From Thermoplasmatota archaeon (GTDB taxonomy: Archaea > Thermoplasmatota > Thermoplasmata > Halarchaeoplasmatales > Halarchaeoplasmataceae), in assembly GCA_018610025.1 (NCBI GenBank), contig JAHENW010000154.1:1-9569 (forward strand): a DNA stretch of 9,569 nucleotides, in the 5' to 3' direction. This document shows, one piece after another, positions 5,812-9,569 of the stretch. The notes under the pieces are model-generated. The model made no database searches. It worked only from the letters and a program-made list of their open reading frames with translations, and was not told where the DNA came from. The position numbers and the translations under genes were made by a program. Numbering within the stretch: the stretch's first letter is position 1; the number at the start of each line of letters is the position of its first letter.

Positions 5812-6978
5812 GTGGCATTCATATCATCGCTGTTGGAAAACAGCCTGCTGATGATATCCCTGGCCGTGTTCATCGGTATTTTACTAGGCCGGTTAGAATT
5901 CAAAGGCTTCAGGTTCGGGATATCCGGCGCCCTTTTCGCGGGACTTGTTTTTGGGCACTTCGGGGTGACGGTACCTCACACATATTTTATCGTATCACTA
6001 GCCCTCTTCGTAGCCGCCGTGGGTCTGATGGCTGCAAGGGATATAGGCGGTGTCGTGAAGGCTCATGGTTTCAAATTCATCGTCGCCGGTTTTTTGATGA
6101 CTGGAGTTGCCGCCATATTGACTTATTTAGGGGCAAAAACATTGGGTGGTGCAGGAGTCGTGGATCCCAGGTACATCGAGGGGGTCTTCAGCGGAGCTCT
6201 GACCAGCTCACCTGGTCTCGCTGCACATATCGAAGGGGTCTCTGAGACGGCTAGAAACCAGATAACCATAGGCCACTCCGTGGCATATCCCTTCGGTGTG
6301 GTTATGGTAATCGTTTTTCAAGAGCTTTGGCCGAAGATAAGAGATATCGATCTGAAGGAGGAAAAGGAGAGATTCAAGAAAAGGATAGATGAGGCCGCAT
6401 CCGACGAAGAGAGGGAATTGACCAAGGACACGGTCACGTTCAGTGTCGGTGGGTTCGCCTTAGCCGTCGTCCTGGGCGGCATCCTTGGAGAGATACCTAT
6501 ACCTCTAGGGCCCATGGGCACCGTTACCCTGGGGATAACCGGCGGGGTCCTTCCAGCGGCACTGACCGTGGGATATGTAGGGAAGATAGGGCCCATAAAA
6601 ACCAGGATGTCCCATGAAGTGCTTTCAGGTATAAGATCCCTGACCCTGGCACTGTTTTTAGCCGTGGTTGGTATAGAGGCAGGGGCAGGGTTCGTCGAGG
6701 CGGTTATGGGTGCTGGTGTGGTCCTGGTATTCATCGCATTGATCGTAGGGTTGGGGACCATCGCGGCAGGCCTATTACTTCTAAGAGGTGTATGGGAGCT
6801 GGATTGGATCGTCGCATCCGGCGCCATAACCGGCGGTATGACCTCCACACCCGGGTTGGGGGCCGCTATAGAGGCTACAGGTACCGAGGACGTCGGTGCG
6901 GGGTACGGCTCGACCTACCCCTTTGCACTCCTGGGCATGGTGATATTTGCAAAAGTGATGAGTATAATTATCCTTTGA
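5812..6978 (+). CDS. AspT/YidE/YbjL-family exchanger, short form without TrkA-C domains
   Basis: The 388-residue membrane protein has two homologous halves, the mark of the 'YidE/YbjL duplication' family. The first half holds FSGALTSSPGLAAHIEG (126-142) followed by GHSVAYPFGVV; the second holds SGAITGGMTSTPGLGAAIEA (336-355) followed by GSTYPFALLG. Each half has about five or six hydrophobic segments, split by a charged cytoplasmic stretch at about 178-207. Family members include AspT (aspartate/alanine antiport) and SucE-type succinate exporters, at about 540-560 residues with two TrkA-C domains in the middle; here the centre is only about 30 residues. So it is a reduced form, probably not gated by the ligand those domains bind. 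The start is GTG, with SD GGTGA four bases before it. It diverges from korDABC, which handles 2-oxoglutarate and succinyl-CoA, making a dicarboxylate or amino-acid substrate attractive but unproven. Confidence 0.83.
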   Translation: MAFISSLLENSLLMISLAVFIGILLGRLEFKGFRFGISGALFAGLVFGHFGVTVPHTYFIVSLALFVAAVGLMAARDIGGVVKAHGFKFIVAGFLMTGVAAILTYLGAKTLGGAGVVDPRYIEGVFSGALTSSPGLAAHIEGVSETARNQITIGHSVAYPFGVVMVIVFQELWPKIRDIDLKEEKERFKKRIDEAASDEERELTKDTVTFSVGGFALAVVLGGILGEIPIPLGPMGTVTLGITGGVLPAALTVGYVGKIGPIKTRMSHEVLSGIRSLTLALFLAVVGIEAGAGFVEAVMGAGVVLVFIALIVGLGTIAAGLLLLRGVWELDWIVASGAITGGMTSTPGLGAAIEATGTEDVGAGYGSTYPFALLGMVIFAKVMSIIIL

Positions 6979-6994
6979 CGTGAGGATGGATTAC

Positions 6995-7366
6995 CTACAG
7001 GTACTCCTTCTCGTAGTAGATAGGTCTCTTACCCTCTTTGGTCTCACCTTCGACCTTTCCGACCCAGGGCCATATCCTGGTCACGTGTTCCACCCTGACA
7101 TATACCTCTCTTAGATTCACTCTGGTCCAGTTGGCGAAACCGACCTTCTTTTCCTTGCTATCCCTCTTCCTAACATCCGTAGAATCTCCCGGGATCTCCT
7201 TCCAGTCTATCTCATCGAACTGGGTCTGGAGAACCTTTGTCAGTATCAGTGTCTTCTTATCGTATTCTTTGAGTTCACCCAAAAATCCTAGACCGTCGTC
7301 CATGACCACCAATATGTCCTGGCCTATCAGGTCGTCCAACTTCTTTTCCAAAAGTCCGTCTAACAT
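6995..7366 (-). CDS. Archaeal Sm-like (LSm) family protein with a central insertion
   Basis: The 123-residue protein resembles an LSm fold. The Sm1 part is at about 14-45 (GQDILVVMDDGLGFLGELKEY, then DKKTLILTKV), with the usual strand pattern and Gly/Asp turn. The Sm2 part is at about 83-98 (VNLREVYVRVEHVTRI). Between them lies an insertion of about 35 charged residues (46-82), and a basic tail follows (102-123). Typical archaeal SmAP proteins are about 70-90 residues, form six- or seven-membered rings and bind U-rich RNA. The canonical Sm2 RG dipeptide is not evident here, so RNA binding is uncertain. It converges on the exchanger gene with a 16-base gap and diverges from the hemerythrin. 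The ATG follows GGGAAGAAG, a weak SD. A TATA-like TTTATAAA at 7378-7385 is too close to the start to serve it. The fold is moderately certain; the function is inferred. Confidence 0.65.
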   Translation of the reverse strand: MLDGLLEKKLDDLIGQDILVVMDDGLGFLGELKEYDKKTLILTKVLQTQFDEIDWKEIPGDSTDVRKRDSKEKKVGFANWTRVNLREVYVRVEHVTRIWPWVGKVEGETKEGKRPIYYEKEYL

Positions 7367-7457
7367 ACTTCTTCCCTTTATAAAACATTGAAAAGGAACA
7401 CAGTAATAACTATTTGGGAAGCTTTCTAATATCCAATCAGATCTCTACTTACTTAAC

Positions 7458-7468
7458 TATTATATACC
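7458..7468 (+). promoter_or_regulatory. TATA-like box of the bacteriohemerythrin gene
   Basis: TATTATATACC is a good archaeal TATA match. Transcription is predicted near 7489-7491. That is downstream of the in-frame GTG at 7482, so the GTG would be outside the mRNA and the ATG at 7503 is the likely start. Confidence 0.55.
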
Positions 7469-7502
7469 ATGCTGCTGATAGGTGAATTGTAGAAGGAAAA
7501 AG

Positions 7503-7907
7503 ATGGCCGTTGATTGGGACGAAGAATATTCTTTAGGTATCGACGAGATAGACGAACAGCACAAAGAACTGATGAACCGTACAGAGAAATTCGCCCAGGC
7601 CATAGAAGAGGGGAAAAGCGAACAGAGGCTCAACTACCTGCTGAATTTTATGGAGGAGTACGCCGAGTACCATTTTTCCTCTGAAGAAGAGATCATGGAG
7701 GAACACGATTACCCGGGGATGGAAGAACATCAGAAGAAACACACCGACTTCTTCGACGTCGTAGCCGACCTCAAGGAGGAACTTGAAGAGGAAGGTGCCT
7801 CGGAATCTTTTGCACTTGAAGTACAGCGCTTCCTTCTTGACTGGCTGATACTTCATCTCAAGGACGTAGATAAAAAACTGGCAGATTATTTGAAAGAGGA
7901 TAGATGA
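7503..7907 (+). CDS. Bacteriohemerythrin (O2-binding di-iron protein)
   Basis: The 134-residue protein has the single-domain hemerythrin length and all expected metal ligands: His20 (in DEQHKEL), His57 and Glu61 (HFSSE), His76 and His80 (HQKKH), His118 and Asp123 (HLKDVD). The N-terminal WDEEYSLGIDEIDEQH block is classic. Four helices would bind two irons and one O2. In anaerobes and microaerophiles such proteins store, scavenge or sense oxygen, and here it might protect Fe-S enzymes such as the KOR complex nearby. No signal peptide is seen, so it should be cytoplasmic. The ATG at 7503 has AAGGA five bases upstream; the in-frame GTG at 7482 would add seven residues but lies before the predicted transcription start. 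The protein is very acidic (EELEEEG). It converges on the acetyltransferase gene with a 4-base gap. Confidence 0.95.
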   Translation: MAVDWDEEYSLGIDEIDEQHKELMNRTEKFAQAIEEGKSEQRLNYLLNFMEEYAEYHFSSEEEIMEEHDYPGMEEHQKKHTDFFDVVADLKEELEEEGASESFALEVQRFLLDWLILHLKDVDKKLADYLKEDR

Positions 7908-7911
7908 GCTT

Positions 7912-8379
7912 TCACTCTAGTTCTTTTTTCAGCAGTACCATCTCACAGCTCTGTCCCTCGAAGGTTTTGTTCACAGTGAAGCCCATGCTCTCGTAGAAAA
8001 GATACGTTCTCTCGTAATCCGAGTCTAGGCCTTCCTCTTTCGTAGGCGTTTCCACGTACAGTTCATCTGCACCGGCCTCTTTGACGTCCTCCTCCACTTC
8101 TTTCAACAAATCCTCCCCTATGCCCTCACGGTGATGTTCTGGATGAACGCCCATCCAACCGATTTTAGGTTCTCCGTATTCAGAAAAGTAAGTTATGAAC
8201 CCTACAACATCATCTTCTTCTAAAGCAACGTATCCTCTTTGTATCTTGATATCGACTGGTATCGTTTCATTTGTAGCTTCGTCTAAAAACCAGCCACTTC
8301 CATCTTCCTTAACACGAAGTTTTTTTGATAATTCAATTATACCTTCGTGATGTTCATGTGATAGGGGTACTATTTCCAT
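7912..8379 (-). CDS. GNAT-family N-acetyltransferase
   Basis: The 155-residue protein fits the single GNAT domain. Motif A runs at about 73-103: IGWMGVHPEHHREGIGEDLL, where R84-E-G-I-G88 forms the pyrophosphate-binding loop for acetyl-CoA. Motif B follows, with FYESMGF at 128-134, the usual Y-x-x-x-GF signature near the C-terminus. It would transfer the acetyl group of acetyl-CoA to an amine on a small molecule or protein; nothing in the sequence shows the substrate. A short N-terminal stretch (1-70) carries WFLDEATNETIPVDIK and the first beta strands. The ATG at 8379 has no SD site, but a TATA-like GTTTTATCCC lies 25 bases upstream, pointing to leaderless translation. It diverges from the MFS gene across 110 bases; a shared role, for example resistance, is speculation. 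Confidence 0.85.
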   Translation of the reverse strand: MEIVPLSHEHHEGIIELSKKLRVKEDGSGWFLDEATNETIPVDIKIQRGYVALEEDDVVGFITYFSEYGEPKIGWMGVHPEHHREGIGEDLLKEVEEDVKEAGADELYVETPTKEEGLDSDYERTYLFYESMGFTVNKTFEGQSCEMVLLKKELE

Positions 8380-8399
8380 ATTGATTGTATGAAAAAGTT

Positions 8400-8415
8400 G
8401 GGATAAAACGTTATC
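8400..8415 (-). promoter_or_regulatory. TATA-like box of the GNAT gene, overlapped by an inverted repeat
   Basis: The minus strand reads CGTTTTATCCC (8400-8410), about 25 bases before the ATG at 8379. The inverted repeat GATAA-AACG-TTATC (8402-8415) covers it and could be an operator for a small dimeric repressor. Arms of five bases are common by chance, so this is only a hint. Confidence 0.35.
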
Positions 8416-8425
8416 GGTGGATACG

Positions 8426-8436
8426 AAAATTTTATC
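8426..8436 (+). promoter_or_regulatory. TATA-like box of the MFS gene
   Basis: AAAATTTTATC lies 44-60 bases before the two candidate ATG codons (8475, 8490). It predicts transcription from about 8457 and a leader of roughly 18 or 33 bases. Confidence 0.35.
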
Positions 8437-8489
8437 TCCCTTAATTCATTATCCCCCTAGAATAAATTAAAGAAATGGCAGGGAGTGGC

Positions 8490-9569
8490 ATGCAGGATGA
8501 CGGCTCAGAGGTGACGTACCTTCAGGTGTTAAAGAAAAAGTACTTCGCCCTGTACAATACAACGTCATTTCTCTCGATATTCGGCGGGACCCTGACCTCT
8601 ATCGCCATGATCCTACTGGCCTTCGGAGATATAGGTTCGATAGCGAACGTGAGTTATTACCGCATAGCCAGGATCATCCCCGTCCTTCTGTTCGGTCTAG
8701 TGGCCGGCGTTTACGTGGACAGGATCGGAAAGAGAAAGTCCTATATCTATTCCTCGTTGGCCGGTGCCCTGCTGGTCCTAGTCCTCATATTTCGCAGGGA
8801 CCTGTACACGATTATCGCGGTAGCGGTCTCACTGACCTCCCTCGGGTTGTTCAAATATTCGTCTCATGAAGCGATACTACCCATGATAGTGGAGAGGAGG
8901 GAAATAACCACCGCCAACGCGGTCACGAGGATGGTGACAGCCAGCGGAGCCATCATTGCCCCGACCCTGGCGGTCTTCTTCATCGATTGGTATGGATTCG
9001 TGATCATCTTCCTTGTGGATTCGATCACATCGGTGTTGGACGCTGTATGTCTATATTTTATACCACTAGAGGAGGAGATGAACGGGGGAGACGGCGCCCC
9101 CAGCATGATCGATGATATACGTGCTTCGATAGAGCATCTGAGAAAAAGAAGGACGGTGGTCTTCCTCTTCACAAGCAGTTTCATGATCGTAACACTCGCT
9201 AGTGGCTTGAGTTTATACATACTGGAATACACAGACGTACTTTTCCCCACCCGATTGCCCTACGGATATTACCGCTCGGCGGGCTTCGCCGGCTCTTTCG
9301 TGGGTGGATTCATAACTGGAAAGTACTTCCAGAAGATATCTTACCGATACCTGGTCTCACTAGGCGCCTTGCTCTACGGCCTCTCTTTCCTGGGACTCTC
9401 TTTCCTCCCATTCATCTTCTCTTTCGTGCTGTTCGGACTGACCTTTGGCGTAGGAAGCGCCGTCCTGGGAATCAGCATGGAGGCCGGGATGCAGTCACTG
9501 TGTGACGAGGAACACCTCGGAAGGATCTCTTCATTCTCTCACATAATTCTCAGGAGTGCCGGGATCGTA
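8490..9569 (+). CDS. Major facilitator superfamily transporter, 3' end outside the window
   Basis: The frame is open from 8490 through the last base, 360 codons, so the C-terminus is missing. It has the alternating hydrophobic segments of an MFS carrier, with about nine visible. After the second segment lies motif A, GVYVDRIGKRK (73-83). Residues 130-161 (LPMIVERREITTANAVTRM and on) are typical of the EntS/MFS_3-like efflux group. An acidic cytoplasmic loop (about 194-215) divides the two halves. Such carriers exchange small molecules for protons, often as efflux pumps; nothing seen identifies the substrate. The ATG at 8490 has GGGAG four bases before it; the in-frame ATG at 8475 has no SD but could suit a short leader, and a GTG at 8511 is a further option. 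The neighbouring acetyltransferase gene diverges from it. Family assignment is strong; the start is uncertain. Confidence 0.85.
   Translation, partial: MQDDGSEVTYLQVLKKKYFALYNTTSFLSIFGGTLTSIAMILLAFGDIGSIANVSYYRIARIIPVLLFGLVAGVYVDRIGKRKSYIYSSLAGALLVLVLIFRRDLYTIIAVAVSLTSLGLFKYSSHEAILPMIVERREITTANAVTRMVTASGAIIAPTLAVFFIDWYGFVIIFLVDSITSVLDAVCLYFIPLEEEMNGGDGAPSMIDDIRASIEHLRKRRTVVFLFTSSFMIVTLASGLSLYILEYTDVLFPTRLPYGYYRSAGFAGSFVGGFITGKYFQKISYRYLVSLGALLYGLSFLGLSFLPFIFSFVLFGLTFGVGSAVLGISMEAGMQSLCDEEHLGRISSFSHIILRSAGIV

Noticed and set aside
6318..6848. 176-residue minus-strand ORF inside the exchanger gene
   Set aside because: It is antisense to a clear membrane protein, is Pro/Thr/Ser-rich as shadow frames of such genes are, and has no homology I recognise.
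8864..9250. 128-residue minus-strand ORF opposite the MFS gene
   Set aside because: The + strand frame has MFS motifs and runs through the whole region; the antisense frame has none.

Overview
The window looks archaeal. TATA-like boxes sit about 25-30 bases upstream of several starts, and some of those genes have no Shine-Dalgarno (SD) site, as expected for leaderless mRNA. Genes inside the operon use GGTG/GGAG-type SD sites. The content also fits: a four-subunit 2-oxoacid:ferredoxin oxidoreductase, an archaeal Sm-like protein and no bacterial -35/-10 pattern. Many predicted proteins are rich in Asp and Glu, which suggests a salt-adapted anaerobic euryarchaeon. That is inference; no rRNA or clade marker gene is present.

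Layout, left to right. Positions 1-470 hold no convincing gene. About 30-260 is dense in short inverted repeats that could fold as RNA, and 429-472 is a hairpin plus T-tract pointing rightward. A leftward gene for a complete seven-bladed YVTN-type beta-propeller follows (471-1385), then a gene-poor gap containing a possible small RNA or tiny ORF. Next is a leftward cyanophycinase-family (S51) peptidase (1666-2544) with a terminator-like hairpin after it. The core is a leftward operon, korD-korA-korB-korC (5604 down to 2671). All its junctions overlap, so the four subunits are probably translationally coupled.

A 207-base divergent promoter region separates the operon from a rightward membrane protein of the AspT/YidE/YbjL exchanger family (5812-6978). 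This protein is short and lacks the usual central TrkA-C domains. It converges on a leftward Sm-like protein (6995-7366). A rightward bacteriohemerythrin (7503-7907) follows and converges, with a 4-base gap, on a leftward GNAT acetyltransferase (7912-8379). A rightward MFS transporter (from about 8490) runs off the right edge.

How they may work together. The kor enzyme interconverts 2-oxoglutarate, CoA and oxidised ferredoxin with succinyl-CoA, CO2 and reduced ferredoxin. The divergent exchanger belongs to a family that moves dicarboxylates and amino acids, so a metabolic link is plausible but unproven. The hemerythrin could bind O2 and protect oxygen-sensitive Fe-S enzymes such as KOR. No defence island, CRISPR array, transposase, tRNA or rRNA was seen. 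The least explained part is the structured intergenic DNA at the left edge.
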